NCBI GenBank assembly: GCA_001586965.3
Contig: LUCW03000515.1
Location: 1-22,500, forward strand
Direction: 5' to 3'
Source of the DNA: Sphaeroforma sirkka
Taxonomy: Eukaryota > Opisthokonta > Ichthyosporea > Ichthyophonida
Length of the DNA: 22,500 nucleotides
The notes below the pieces were generated by a model. It saw nothing but the letters and a program-made list of their open reading frames with translations. It was not told the origin of the DNA and did not search any database. The position numbers were made by a program, and so were the translations under genes. This document shows, in pieces, positions 1 to 10,190 of the stretch; the first letter of the stretch is position 1, and the number at the start of each line of letters is the position of its first letter.

Positions 1-375
1 GTGGATGGTGTCCCGTTCCAAGTAGCAACCGACGCTTCAGATCGAGCGGTAGGTGGAGTGCTTTACCAAACGATAAATGGTAAACCGCGCTACATACAAT
101 TCTTTAGCAAGAGTTATAATAAGAGTCAACGTAATTACCCTACCGTTAAACAAGAGCTCCTTGCTATAGTTACTGCGCTAAGACAGTTTAAAGACTACCT
201 TTATGGAAGTTACTTTACTGTCGCCTGTGATCAAAAGTCTTTAACATACTTAAAAGATATGAACCCTGATTCACAGTTGGTGAGCCGCTGGCATGACATT
301 ATTGCCAAGTTCGCCTTTAATATAACACACATTCCAGGAATACATAACCATCTTCCTGACATGCTCTCTCGACTT
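1..375 (+). other. Copy A: RNase H domain (partial at window edge)
   Basis: The translation begins with the block VPFQVATDASDRAVGGVL, the usual start of Ty3/gypsy RNase H with its catalytic Asp in TDAS. It continues with FFSKSYNKSQRNYPTVKQEL (the conserved Glu region), then TVACDQKSLTYL with the DxxxL motif. It closes with THIPGIHNHLPDMLSRL, the HxPGxxNxxxDxLSR signature that ends most gypsy RNase H domains. In the family this enzyme removes RNA from the RNA/DNA hybrid in reverse transcription. Identification is by motif and order. Confidence 0.92.
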
Positions 376-462
376 GTGCCCGACTACCAGAAAACAGTCA
401 AAGAGTTATTAGCAACCGATTGGATGCTAAATAAGAAATGGTTTAACCTCGCTCAATCACGA

Positions 463-820
463 TGGGGTCCATTTACTGTTGATATGTTTGCCGCAGAACA
501 TAACAAACAGGTTTCTGAATATAGGTCGTTGACTCATCCTAAAGGTGATGCATTTCAGCTTGACTTATCAAAGCATAATGCGTGGGCTAACCCACCTTGT
601 CAACTTATCGCACAGTTGTTAAATTATGTTAATATTACTAAATCTACCATTACGCTGTGTTGTCCCTTACGTAACTCCGACCCATGGATACGTGATTTAA
701 TTAATATGATTCAAGACGAACCTATTTATGTCGACCGTGAAACCGACACGTTCTTGTATCAGGGATCCTATTCTATTAAGAAGACGCCTTGGAAACACAC
801 CATTGTTTGTCGCATCGGTC
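463..820 (+). other. Copy A: Dam/NPPW methylase-like domain between RNase H and integrase
   Basis: Seen: WGPFTVDMFAAEHNKQ, a YRSLTHPKGDAF block, then AWANPP followed by LIAQLLNYV, and about 20 residues later a hydrophobic strand and a P..DPWI block. The D-hF-A-x-x-x-N ... DAF ... NPP(W) ... I pattern matches the domain that follows RNase H in DIRS-type elements and in some gypsy elements. It recalls motif IV (NPPY/W) of the Dam family of adenine-N6 methyltransferases. Family membership is inferred from motifs. Whether the domain ever methylated DNA is unknown. The same block is in copy B, and a trace of it is in copy C. Confidence 0.7.
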
Positions 821-1221
821 CTGCAGGTACCACTAAGTGGAAACCCTCAACCGAATTCTTAGCTAAACTAGAGGAGTCTAAAGAGTTTGAACAAAAGCTC
901 AAGACTCGTACAACACATGCACCCAACAAGATTGCAGTCGAGGTAATGCCGATTGAAACGGCATTAGATCGTAAAACATGGAACTAGCTAAGGCCATGGA
1001 TCAAAGACTCAAAACTCTAAGAGAACCTGAAGCTCGCACTCAACTACTTAAAGCGCTGCTTAAAGAACAGCCAGGAGTGGCGAAACAACTGAAGAAGATA
1101 CTTCAACAATCCAATGTTGTCAATTATGTATCTCAGGACTCTACCCCTCCTGATACTGAGGTTGCCCTTTCCAACAGGACTATGGTTCATCCAGCCAGCG
1201 TTACGCAGAATCTGACTGACT

Positions 1222-2240
1222 TAGAGGAGCTCGAAAGTAGAGTTAAAATTATACATAATTTAACGCATCGAGCATATGAGCATACTTATAAAATGGCTAT
1301 TCGTGCAGGGCTTGATCACCCGGCGCTGAAAGAAACCATACGTGAAGTATACCGACGCTGTACTGATTGTGAAAAGAACCAGATCAAGCGATACGGTTGG
1401 GCACCCCTAAAAAAAGTGTGACAGAAGACCAACCGATGCGCCGAGTCATAGTCGATTTGGTTAAACTCCCGCGATCCAAGCATACTGGCGATGTATATAT
1501 CTGTCATTTCTTATGTGTGGCTTCGGGCTATAACTTGTTTTATGCAATACCGAACAAACGTCCACAAACAGTGGCAGAATTATGCTATCACGTCTTTAAT
1601 GACTTCGGTTTCCCCGAGTACTATGTTCTGATAACGGTAGTGAGTTTTGTACCGACGTAATGGAGGCACTTATACTCGTATCAGGCATGACCCATAGGCG
1701 TGGTGTTCCTTACAAACCTCAAACGCAGGGTGCAAATGAGACACGTCATAGAGAACTTAAGAAACTCTTGCGTACCGCACTAGACGACGTTGAGGATATG
1801 TGGCCTTATCATTTGAAATGGGTTCAGACTCAAATGAATAACTGCATGAATCCTCAAACTGGAACACTCCCGTTTCACTATTTCTTTGGCCGCTATAGTG
1901 AATTACAAGCAACGTTTGATAAAACTGCGCCCGAGAAACACGCTACCCCGTGGCTTCAAAAGATCGAGCATATGCAGAACGTTGTTTACCCCTGTTTACT
2001 CGAGCACAAGAATCGCGTCCTACTTAAAGCGTATGACCGATGGAATAACACTAAGAACATTGTTCAGTTCAAAGTCGGCGATTACGTTAACATTATAAAT
2101 CGAAACGCCAACGTTACCGAACTCTCTTCTAAGACGATAGGACCTTTTGTTATTTCCTACCATGATGAGAAGAGTGATACTTACGAAGTGAATAACATTG
2201 ATGGTACTAGCGCAACCAATCTAGGCACTCACCGTATCCC
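1222..2240 (+). other. Copy A: integrase (HHCC, catalytic core, GPF module)
   Basis: An H..H..C..C zinc-binding block (HRAYEHTYKMAIRAGLDHP then CTDC) opens the integrase near 1270-1380. The core follows, with VIVDLVKLPRSKHTGDVY around the first catalytic Asp and a region matching the second Asp block of copy B. A QGANETRHRELKKLL block carries the third acidic residue. Near 2060-2240 the VGDYVNI..KTIGPFVI..YEV pattern is the GPY/F module that follows the core in gypsy integrases. The family enzyme inserts the cDNA copy into host DNA. This copy is a fossil. Confidence 0.9.
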
Positions 2241-2286
2241 TACCTCCGAACTCTCATTCGCTCGCTCATTTGATTCTGATGTACCA

Positions 2287-2442
2287 GTTATGGAGTCACA
2301 AGTCAAAGATATAATTGACAAAACATCCGAAGACGGTTACACTTACTACAAGACCCGTTTCATGGATGGGACAGTAGCTTGGCTAACCTCCGATGCATTT
2401 CGTGAATCTCGCGACTTTCTTCGTATCTTTAATAAGAAATGG
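2287..2442 (+). other. Copy A: chromodomain-like module
   Basis: The segment reads VKDIIDKTSEDGYTYYKTRF, then MDGTVAWLTSDAF and a final LRIFNKKW. This fits the layout of a chromodomain: V-x-x-I-hydrophobic, an aromatic Y-Y-x-hydrophobic strand, a W in the tWxx position, and a final helix ending in F. In chromoviruses this part follows the GPY/F module and targets integration to particular chromatin. The aromatic cage is incomplete by eye, so a chromoshadow-like class is also possible. Confidence 0.6.
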
Positions 2443-2454
2443 AATAAGCGTTTA

Positions 2455-2721
2455 CATAAGAACACACGAGATAAACGAAAAGGGTTTCCTCAGGTGACTA
2501 CAAACCCTGACGGATCTGAAATTCCCTATTTGCCACCTACTTCCTACGTGACTAAACTTTCTGATCTGCTTACCAACAGTGCAGAAAATTGTTCAAACTT
2601 ACTTACTAATGAAGAACAGCCTTTGGCTAATACCTTACCAAATAATAAACGTAAGGCGCCTACATCGGAAATGGTTACTGGACCAAATACTAAACGACAT
2701 AGAGTACAACATGAGTCTTGA
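2455..2721 (+). other. Copy A: C-terminal tail of integrase with bipartite basic motif
   Basis: After the chromodomain-like part comes a low-complexity, polar tail. It ends with KRK, twelve residues, then KRHR near 2648-2700, which is the spacing of a bipartite nuclear localisation signal. An NLS at the integrase C-terminus is known from Ty3 and Ty1. Here the role is inferred from composition only. Confidence 0.5.
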
Positions 2722-2860
2722 ACTCGTACATATAGGCACATACTTACTCGATAAGTCATGACCGAAACCGTTTTTACTTTGGTTTTCGCTTTACCAACTA
2801 GATCGTACCTTAACGTACGTTCGTAGTTCTAAAAGCTACTGGGGGGCTATGTAGAAATAC
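2722..2860 (+). repeat. Copy A: 3' noncoding end with purine-rich tract
   Basis: This stretch is shared with copy B (about 7854-7999). It includes AAAAGCTACTGGGGGG, a likely polypurine tract for plus-strand priming. The homology between A and B ends about 14 bases later, after CTATGTAGAAATAC, where a 3' LTR starting with TG would be expected. Confidence 0.55.
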
Positions 2861-3400
2861 GGCTCCGGTCAGTCTAAAATATCAAGATCAATTGAGATAA
2901 TACATTGGTTTTATTTGTATTTTAAATAATTAGTACAAGCTCTTTTTCCAATATTTCCAAAGTGTTCTAAATTCACTTTGATGGCTCCAATAGCCTGAGT
3001 ATTTGGTATGACTCATCTACTTGGACCTATTTGAGACATTAGTAGATGTAGGATATTATAAACTAAATTTTATAATCTCCGAACTACTACTTATTGATTT
3101 TGGTCCTCCCGCCAATCTCCAAAATCCAATAAGTCTTTTCTTTTTTTAACTTTTCTTCAGATGGAACTTTATTTATATCAGCTAATGTATTAACGTGACT
3201 TACGTTATTATGTCTATTTACAAATTAGGCAAGTGGTCATGAACATTTAGTACTTCTAGTGAAAATTATTCAATAAAGAACAGCTAGAGGTACGCCCTGT
3301 GTGATCGAGGATATTTAGGCTCTTAACAAGAGGCAGTCCCGATCATTCTTACACAAGCTACCACTGCTAAATCCTAACTGACTAAATAGTATTTTAGTTT
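2861..3400. other. AT-rich noncoding stretch between copies A and B
   Basis: About 540 bases without a recognisable reading frame. It may hold the remains of an LTR, a leader, or both, because it lies just after the purine tract of A and before the zinc-knuckle region of B. An AATAAAG lies near 3273 and a short CTCTT/AAGAG hairpin near 3320-3333. I found no second copy of this stretch after copy B, so an LTR pair cannot be shown. Confidence 0.4.
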
Positions 3401-3439
3401 AATATAGTTTGAAACCTAGTAATTTCCATCGAAGTTTAC

Positions 3440-3680
3440 AAAAAGCTCTACTTCTACTGAACCAAAGGGTGAAAGGAAGTAGAGAGCACCTTGCAAGAAG
3501 TGTGGTTACAACCTCACTAAACATAATAGCAATAGGAATGATAAACACGACTCTTTTAAGTGTGCACCAGGCAAGCCAAACTTTGGGCACTATATGAAAG
3601 AGTGTACTACTTGCAAGGGTACTAACGGTTGGCACAAAGATGATTGCAAGGACATGCCGGACGTCCAAGTTAAGCACTGA
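3440..3680 (+). other. Copy B: gag nucleocapsid-like zinc-knuckle region
   Basis: The translation shows PCKKCGYNLTKHN, then a C-containing stretch, then CTTCKGTNGWHKDDC. This last block has the form C-x2-C-x6-H-x3-C, a variant of the retroviral CCHC knuckle (usually C-x2-C-x4-H-x4-C). In the family this part of Gag binds the element RNA. The longer capsid portion that should precede it is not seen. Confidence 0.6.
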
Positions 3681-3689
3681 CAGTTCTAT

Positions 3690-4080
3690 ATGTGTGCACT
3701 AGAGCAAGATTATGAGAAAACGTTCAATAAAATCTATACCAAAGGAGATGAACGTATATTTCAAAACGTTTATGTAAATAGAGAAAAAGTTATAGCACTT
3801 TTTGATCCAGGGGCTGAAGTCTCTGCTATCTCACGCCAAGTAACCTACGCTACAGATCTATCCATAACGAAACAACTAATTTAATCTCAGGAAATGGAAA
3901 AGTTACCACTTGCGAAGAAGCCATTGACTATGTACACATAATGTTGTCAGATAGAAGAGAAGTTGTACATAATGTTGTCAGATAGAAGAGAAGTAAAGAC
4001 TCACCTAATCGTTACTGACATGTCTCAGAAATACGATTTAATTATAGCTAAAACTGATCTTCTCAGTTTAGGTATAACTC
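3690..4080 (+). other. Copy B: aspartic protease
   Basis: The block VIALFDPGAEVSAIS lies in the position of the D-[ST]-G active site turn of retroviral-type proteases, preceded by a FQNVYVNREK strand pair. Downstream, THLIVTDMSQKYDLIIAKTD and LLSLGI fit the C-terminal YDlIlG..wL pattern of the same fold. In the family this enzyme matures the Gag-Pol polyprotein. Confidence 0.75.
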
Positions 4081-4299
4081 TCACTGGTCTGCCTAATGGG
4101 CTAGACTTAAATAAAGATCAGTCAGATGATAACATGTTAAAGATACCTCAACCTCCGGAAGGTGAAGCAAAAGATATGATTCCGCACTTTACCGATATAA
4201 TTATGAACCTAATTATACAAAACAGAAAGATTGCGATAACTGACTAGTGTATGTTTAAGTTCTCTAACGGGTATGTTAAGCTTGACTTAACAAACGTCG

Positions 4300-5060
4300 A
4301 CTTCTCTAAGTTAAAGTGTCCTTCTCATAACTACGTGAGTTGGAGACACAAAGACGTTGTCAAAACCCAAATTACAGATTGGTTAAAACAGGGTCTAATT
4401 GAAATTAGTTATGATGCAACCCCAGTTAACTTAGCTCTCGTGGCGGTCGATCAATATAAATCTGATGGAACGTTTAGTAAAACAAGAGTAGTACTAGACC
4501 TGTCGCCAATCAACAAACTAATTCCGCAACATAGTTTTCCCTTACCAAAGATAAGCGAAATACTACGCAAAATGGAAGGTGTGACTATCTTTTCCAAGGT
4601 AGACTTACAAGCTGCATTCCATCAATTACAAATATATGAGCCGCATAGGAAATAGTTTTCCTTTACTTGGCAAGGTAAGAAGTACCAGTTTAAAGGTGCA
4701 CCTGAAGGCTTACACATGTTACCTTCTCTCTTCCAACAAGTTATGATGGAACTATTTGCGGACCTGTTGGATAACGTATCAGTATATTTAGATGATATAG
4801 TTATCTTTATAAAGGCAGCACATGAACATGCTAAACTCGTTAAGAAAGTCTTAAAGCGACTAAACCATGCCAAACTTACGATTAACGAGAACAAGTGTTC
4901 TTTTGCTAAAGATACTATACATTTACTTGGTTACAAGGTATCTGCAGCAGGGGTAGAAATTGATCCTGGCAAGAAACAATTTCTGTTAGATTTATCAACA
5001 CCGATTACCGGAAGAGATGTGAACTCTGTGTGTGGGTTTGTTAACTTCTTCTCAGATTCG
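4300..5060 (+). other. Copy B: reverse transcriptase
   Basis: The fingers begin with WRHKDVVKTQITDWLKQGLI. They continue with TRVVLDLSPINKLIPQHSFPLPKI, the usual gypsy R-hhhD-xxxxN block, and SKVDLQAAFHQLQI, which carries the first palm Asp. The VYLDDIVIF block near 4790 holds the two catalytic aspartates. The thumb follows with HAKLVKKVLKRLNHAKLTIN and CSFAKDTIHLLGYKVSAAG, the standard gypsy connection. This identification is secure from motifs. Confidence 0.93.
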
Positions 5061-5207
5061 GTACCTCATCTTTTTCATTACTTAAAGCCTTCCAGTCACC
5101 TACGGCTGCACAAAGGACATTTGGTAAAGCGCTAGACTAAAGAATGTGATGATGCATTCAAGCTAATCAAAAGTAAAGTAATGGACGCACCCATCATGCA
5201 ATACCCT

Positions 5208-5582
5208 GTGGATGGCGTCCCGTTCCAAGTAGCAACCGACGCTTCAGATCGAGCGGTAGGTGGAGTGGTATACCAAACGATAAATGGTAAACCACGTTAC
5301 ATACAATTCTTTAGCAAGAGTTACAATAAGAGTCAACGAAATTACCCCACCGTTAAACAAGAGCTCCTTGCTATAGTTATTGCGCTAAGACAGTTTAAAG
5401 ACTACCTTTATGGAAGTTACTTCACTGTCGCCTGTGATTAAAAGTCTTTAACATATCTAAAAGGCATGAACCCTGATTCACAGTTGGTGAGCCGCTGGCA
5501 TGACATTATTGCTAAGTTCACTTTTAACATTACACACATACCAGGAATACATAATCATCTTCCTGACATGTTTTCTCGACTT
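5208..5582 (+). other. Copy B: RNase H
   Basis: This is the same domain as at the start of copy A: TDASDRAVGGV, the PTVKQELLAIV block, VACD, and an ending in IPGIHNHLPDMFSRL. Base identity to copy A is about 95% over the first 300 bases (hand count). Confidence 0.9.
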
Positions 5583-5669
5583 GTCCCTGACTACCAGAAA
5601 ACAGTTAAAGAGTTATTGGCAATCGATTATATGCTTGATAAGAAATGGTTTAACCTCGCTCAATCAAGA

Positions 5670-6030
5670 TGGGGTCCATTTCCTATTGATATGTTCGCCG
5701 CAGAACATAACAAACAGGTTTCTGATTATAGGTCGTTGACTCATCCTAAAGGTGATGCCTTTCAACTTGACTTATCAAAGCATAATGCGTGGGCTAACCC
5801 ACCTTGGCAACTTATTGCACAGTTGTTAAATTACGTTAATATTATTAAATCTACCATTACGCTGTGTTGTCCCTTACGTAGCCCCGACCCATGGATACAC
5901 GATTTAATTAATATGATACAAGACAAGCCTATCTATGCCGACCGTGAAACCGACACGTTCTTGTATCAGGGATCCTATTCATTAAGAAGACACCTTGGAA
6001 ACACACTATCGTTTGTCGCACCGGTCCTGC
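5670..6030 (+). other. Copy B: Dam/NPPW methylase-like domain
   Basis: It carries WGPFPIDMFAAEHNKQ, GDAFQLDLSKHNAWANPPW, LIAQLLNYV and a DPWIHDLI block. The NPPW form is the textbook motif IV of adenine-N6 methylases (D/N-P-P-Y/F/W). It sits between RNase H and integrase, as in copy A. Activity is not implied. Confidence 0.7.
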
Positions 6031-6429
6031 AGGTACCACTAAGTGGAAACTCTCAACCGAGTTCTTAGCTAAACTAGAGGAGTCTAAGGAGTTTGAGCAA
6101 AAGCTCAAGACTCGTACGACACATGCACCCAACAAGAATGCAGTCGAGGTGATGCCGATTGAGACGGCATTAGATCGTAAAAACATGAAACTAGCTAAGG
6201 CCATGGATCAAAGACTCAAAGCTCTAAGAAAAACCTGAAGCTCGCACTCAACTTCGTAAAGCGCTGCTTAAAGAACAGCCAGGAGTTGCGAAACAACTGA
6301 AGAAGATACTTCAACAATCCAATGTTGTCAATTATGTATCTCAGGAGTCTACCCCTCCTGATACTGAGGTTGCCCTTTTCAACAGGACTATGGTTCATCC
6401 AGCCAGCGTTACGCAGAATCTGACTGACT

Positions 6430-7360
6430 TAGAGGAGCTCGAAAGTAGAGTTAAAATTATACATAATTCAACGCATCGAGCATATGAGCATACTTATAAA
6501 ATGGCTATTCGTGCAGAGCTTGATCACCCGGCGCTGAAAGAAACCATACGTGAAGTATACCGACGCTGTACTGATTGTGAAAAGAACCAGATCAAGCGCT
6601 ACGGTTGGGCACCCCTAAAAAGTGTGACAGAAGACCAACCGATGCGCCGAGTCATAGTAGATTTGGTTAAACTCCCGCGATCCAAGCATACTGGCGATGT
6701 ATGTATCTGTCATTTCTCATGTGTGGCTTCGGGCTATAACTTGCTCTATGCAATACCGAACAAACGCCCACAAACAGTGGCAGAGTTATGCTATCACGTC
6801 TTTAATGACTTCGGTTTCCCCCGAATACTATGTTCTGATAACGGTAGTGAGTTTTGTACCGACGTAATGGAGGCACTTATACTCGTATCAGGCATGACCC
6901 ATAAGTGCGGTGTTCCTTATAAACCTCAAGGACTAAAGAAGCTATTGCGTACCGCACTAGATGACGTTGAGGTTATGTGGCCTTATCATTTGAAATGGGT
7001 TCAGACTCAAATGAATATCTGCATGAATCCTCAAACTGGAACACTCCCGTTTCACTATTTCTTTGACCGCTATAGTGAATTACAAGCAATGTTTGACAAA
7101 ACTGCGCCCGAAAAACCACTCCGTGGCTACAAAAGATCGAGCATATGCAGAACGTTGTTTACCCCTGTTTACTATGACCGATGGAATAACACTAAGAACA
7201 TTGTTAAGTTCAAAGTTGGCGACTATGTTAACATTATAAATCGCAATGCCAACGTTACCGAACTCTCTTCTAAGACAATCGGACCCTTTGTTATTTTCTA
7301 CCATGATGAGAAGAGTGATACTTACGAAGTGAATAACATGGACGGTACTAGCGCAACCAA
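6430..7360 (+). other. Copy B: integrase with GPF module
   Basis: The HHCC zinc block lies near 6470-6595, the core near 6620-7110, and the KTIGPFVI module near 7270-7330. The core contains a SDNGSEFCTD block that holds the second catalytic Asp in the usual sDnGseF form. The layout is identical to that of copy A. Confidence 0.9.
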
Positions 7361-7429
7361 TCTAGACACTCACCGTATCCCTACCTCCGAACTCTCATTC
7401 GCTCGCTCATTTGATTCTGATGTCCCAGT

Positions 7430-7580
7430 TATGGAGTCACAAGTCAAAGATATAATTGACAAAACATCTGAAGACGGTTACACTTACTACAAGACCCTTT
7501 TTATGGATGGAACAGTAGCTTGGCTAACCTCCGATGCGTTTCGTGAATCTCGCGACTTTCTTCGTATTTTCAATAAGAAA
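7430..7580 (+). other. Copy B: chromodomain-like module
   Basis: The VKDIIDKTSEDGYTYYKT, DGTVAWLTSDAF and LRIFNKK blocks are the same as in copy A. The call as a chromodomain relative rests on pattern and position. Confidence 0.55.
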
Positions 7581-7599
7581 TGAAATAAGCGTTTACATA

Positions 7600-7999
7600 A
7601 GAACACACGAGATAAACGGAAAGGGTTTCCTCAGGTGACTACAAACCCGAATGGATATGAAATTCCCTATTTGCCACCTACTTCCTATGTGACTAAGCTT
7701 TCTGATCTGCTTACCAACAGAGCAGAAAATTCTTCGAACATACTTACTAATGAAGAACAACCTTTTGCTATTACCTTACCAAGTAATAAACTTATGGTAC
7801 CTACATCGGAAATGGTTACTGGACCAAATAGGAAATGACATAGAGTACAACATGAGTCTTGAACTCGTACATATAGGCACATACTTACTCGATAAGCCAT
7901 GACCGAAATCGGTTTACTTTGGTTTTCGCTTTACAAACTAGATCGTATCTTCACGTACGTCCGTAGTCCTAAAAGCTACTGGGGGCTATGTAGAAATAC
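7600..7999 (+). repeat. Copy B: tail and 3' noncoding end with purine-rich tract
   Basis: The polar integrase tail is followed by the same noncoding end as copy A, including the AAAAGCTACTGGGGG tract near 7971-7985. Homology with A stops right after TATGTAGAAATAC at 7999. That shared limit suggests both 3' LTRs began here and that at least one was lost or replaced. Confidence 0.55.
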
Positions 8000-8201
8000 C
8001 GTGCACTATTTAACCCAGAAATGAGCAGATCTCATGTTACACCGGACAACGTCATTTACTCACATAATACCTCCCTAGTATTTGCCGACTTAGTCGATTA
8101 GTTTTATGCTTTGAAGGCTGAAGATTTTCAGATCAGAGTGTTTCACACAGTACTACATTTCATACTCAGTAAACGAAATGACTCATGCCAGTGGTGAATA
8201 A
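8000..8201. other. Unassigned stretch between copies B and C
   Basis: No gene, RNA or repeat was recognised. It may be LTR or leader remains of element C. It does not match the stretch after copy A at 2861-3400 by eye. Confidence 0.3.
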
Positions 8202-8560
8202 ATGGCTGGAAGTATTGTGCAACCAAAGCCAACTTCGGTTGTGACAAGGAAGACCACAATTAATAAATTGCAATTAGCGGCTTTATTAGTGAGTTATAAC
8301 TAATCAGATTAAGTGTAGCTGATAAGACTGATGAGCCGGCAATATATAAACTGCTGAAACTATCAGAGTTTTCAAAAATGCCGACAGTAAACATCGTCTA
8401 CATGGGTGAGTCTGGTCAGGATGAAATGCGGTTGCAATACTGGCCAAAGGTTCGTTCTTAGAGAAGGGCTTGTCACTCGAACAGCATATGCCTCTCATAC
8501 AAGAGCTGTTGAAGAAAACTGACGCTAATGAGGTAGCGAGCGCTACCACCGCCTAGCTAA
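8202..8560 (+). other. Copy C: gag-like stretch
   Basis: An ATG at 8202 opens a short run, MAGSIVQPKPTSVVTRKTT. It is followed downstream by helical, charged segments such as MPLIQELLKKTDANEVASA. The position before a protease island suggests the start of gag. No capsid signature is recognised, so this is tentative. Confidence 0.35.
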
Positions 8561-9939
8561 TCCAACAGACCTGTCCCAAGAGTGTACTTGCGTAGAGGAT
8601 TACAGTGTGCTAATCATCGATACTCTGCGACGTACTCCAGTCGACTATTTTCTAAAAAAGGCATAATAGAAGATTGAATATGTAGGGACAAGCAGAGCGC
8701 TTTCGCAGCGCCACGAGTGAACTTGATGAACGATACAAGCACACACAAAAAGAGATGGAGCCCATCCCTTTGCAGATTCTCAAGGCCTCACGCTACCGAG
8801 TAACACTGTACTATGGACAGCATAGATAGATAGACCAATGCGCAGACTTTAAAAGTAGATGGCAGTAGTGGGCAACCTTCTGATCTATCAGAGAAGACAT
8901 TCTACGAATTTACGGAGAACTACACGAGGGCCTCTGCTAAGATACAAGGATATGGGATGAGGGCAAACAGTATCAAGCGTATTCGAGTTCCGCATATCAT
9001 CTCTCAAATGCCCTTACGCAACTGTCCAAGTAGTGACTCAATAGTGGAAACTCCACAGGCAGCGAGAGAAGACCCGCCCGGAGGTGGCGGCCGCCAAATA
9101 GGCCTGAGAATACCACTCCTGTAACACGGCTAGTTATGAGATCTCTTCGGGCGTGACCACGCTACGATGTAGCACCTTTCCCACACGCGTTTAGCAAATG
9201 TCCTCTGTACAATAGGAGGCAAGCAATCAAAAGAAAGCTTTAGAACGTAAACGTGCGGCACAGAACAACCAAAAGAATATCATTGTGGGATAATCATCCA
9301 TCACCAATGATAATAAAGTCAAAGTGATCGATGATAATATATCCTGGTGTGCAGAAGCTATAAACATGATCGATATGGTAGATATAGTGAATGTAAATTT
9401 AGATATTGATACGTTGCTATTAAATGCAAATGACATTGCTGTCACACGGCTTTCTGTTTTTCTCAACCCACGAGACCAACGACTAGTCACACGTATCAAT
9501 GGCAACAATTACAATGCTCTGGTCGATTCAGGAGCACAACGCTCATACATTATTCTTATCAGTCAACATAAGACTTAGATATATACATACAGCTCGCACA
9601 GACAGATACAACAGTACAACACACAGATAAAACAGAAGTATGTGACATAACCATGGAGGAAGTTAGCAGCTCGCTGCTATAAGCCACTCGTTCTCCTTGA
9701 TTTACACAAATAAACGAATAGCACCCACGCAAGTAAATTGACACTACTCTCTACAGGCGAACGTTTACTACAGAAAGTGCATACATGTCTAGATTCAAGT
9801 ACCAAAAATAGAAGAGCTCCACAATTTTAGAAGGAGCGTAGTCCTTCTCCAGACTAGAGACTTAATAGGAGACTTTCATCACTTCCTTGTAAATGACAAC
9901 TCAGACACTTCTTTATATTCACCAAAATAGAAGCTCAAT

Positions 9940-10190
9940 AATTAGCATCATTCGGCTTACATCCACCTACAGCACAACTCCAACGAGTCGTGGTAAATTT
10001 GCTCATAGACACAAAAGTAGTACAGGTGTAGTTGAATGATATAGTGATAGTGAGTCATATGGAGGAAGAACACCATCGCACGGCACGGAAGGTCATCGAA
10101 AAACTGAACAAAGGAAAATTCCGTTTGAATCACTTGAAGTGCGCTTTTGCAGTCAAGACAGTTAGTTTAATGGCGGTGCAGTTACGACTC
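9940..10190 (+). other. Copy C: reverse transcriptase remnant
   Basis: A FGLHPPTAQLQRVVVNLL stretch matches the gypsy FGL..AP..FQR...ll block. It is followed by DIVIVSHMEEEHHRTARKVI, then LNKGKFRLNHLKCAFA, which is the usual hhxDDIhhxs...H......V...L....l.l...Kc.f segment. Confidence 0.75.

Larger units (their letters stand above)
1..2860 (+). mobile_element. Ty3/gypsy LTR-retrotransposon fossil, copy A (3' part of pol, 5' end outside window)
   Basis: Seen: in order, an RNase H region, a Dam-like domain with an NPP motif, an HHCC zinc-binding integrase N-terminus, an integrase core, a GPF-type module, a chromodomain-like segment and a basic tail, followed by about 140 noncoding bases ending in a purine-rich tract. 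The order RNase H then integrase is that of Ty3/gypsy (Metaviridae), and the GPF and chromodomain-like parts point to a chromovirus-like lineage. The window begins inside RNase H, so reverse transcriptase and gag would lie upstream. It aligns with copy B from 5208 to 7999 at about 95% identity (15 differences in the first 300 bases, counted by hand). It is broken, with roughly three or four breaks in the visible part. It is young relative to copy C; no absolute age can be given. Confidence 0.93.
3400..8000 (+). mobile_element. Ty3/gypsy LTR-retrotransposon fossil, copy B
   Basis: Seen in order: a Cys/His zinc-knuckle region, aspartic protease, reverse transcriptase with YLDDI, RNase H, the Dam-like domain, integrase, a chromodomain-like part and the same 3' noncoding end as copy A. 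No capsid part of gag is visible, and only about 580 bases separate it from the end of A, so its 5' end is incomplete or rearranged. The stretch from 5208 aligns with A from base 1. It is broken, with roughly half a dozen or more breaks. Many A-to-B differences are silent, which suggests the two lines parted while still under selection. Confidence 0.92.

Noticed and set aside
2544-2759. Minus-strand frame opposite the integrase tail of copy A (and its twin in copy B)
   Set aside because: An antisense shadow repeated in both copies because the DNA is homologous; no conserved features.
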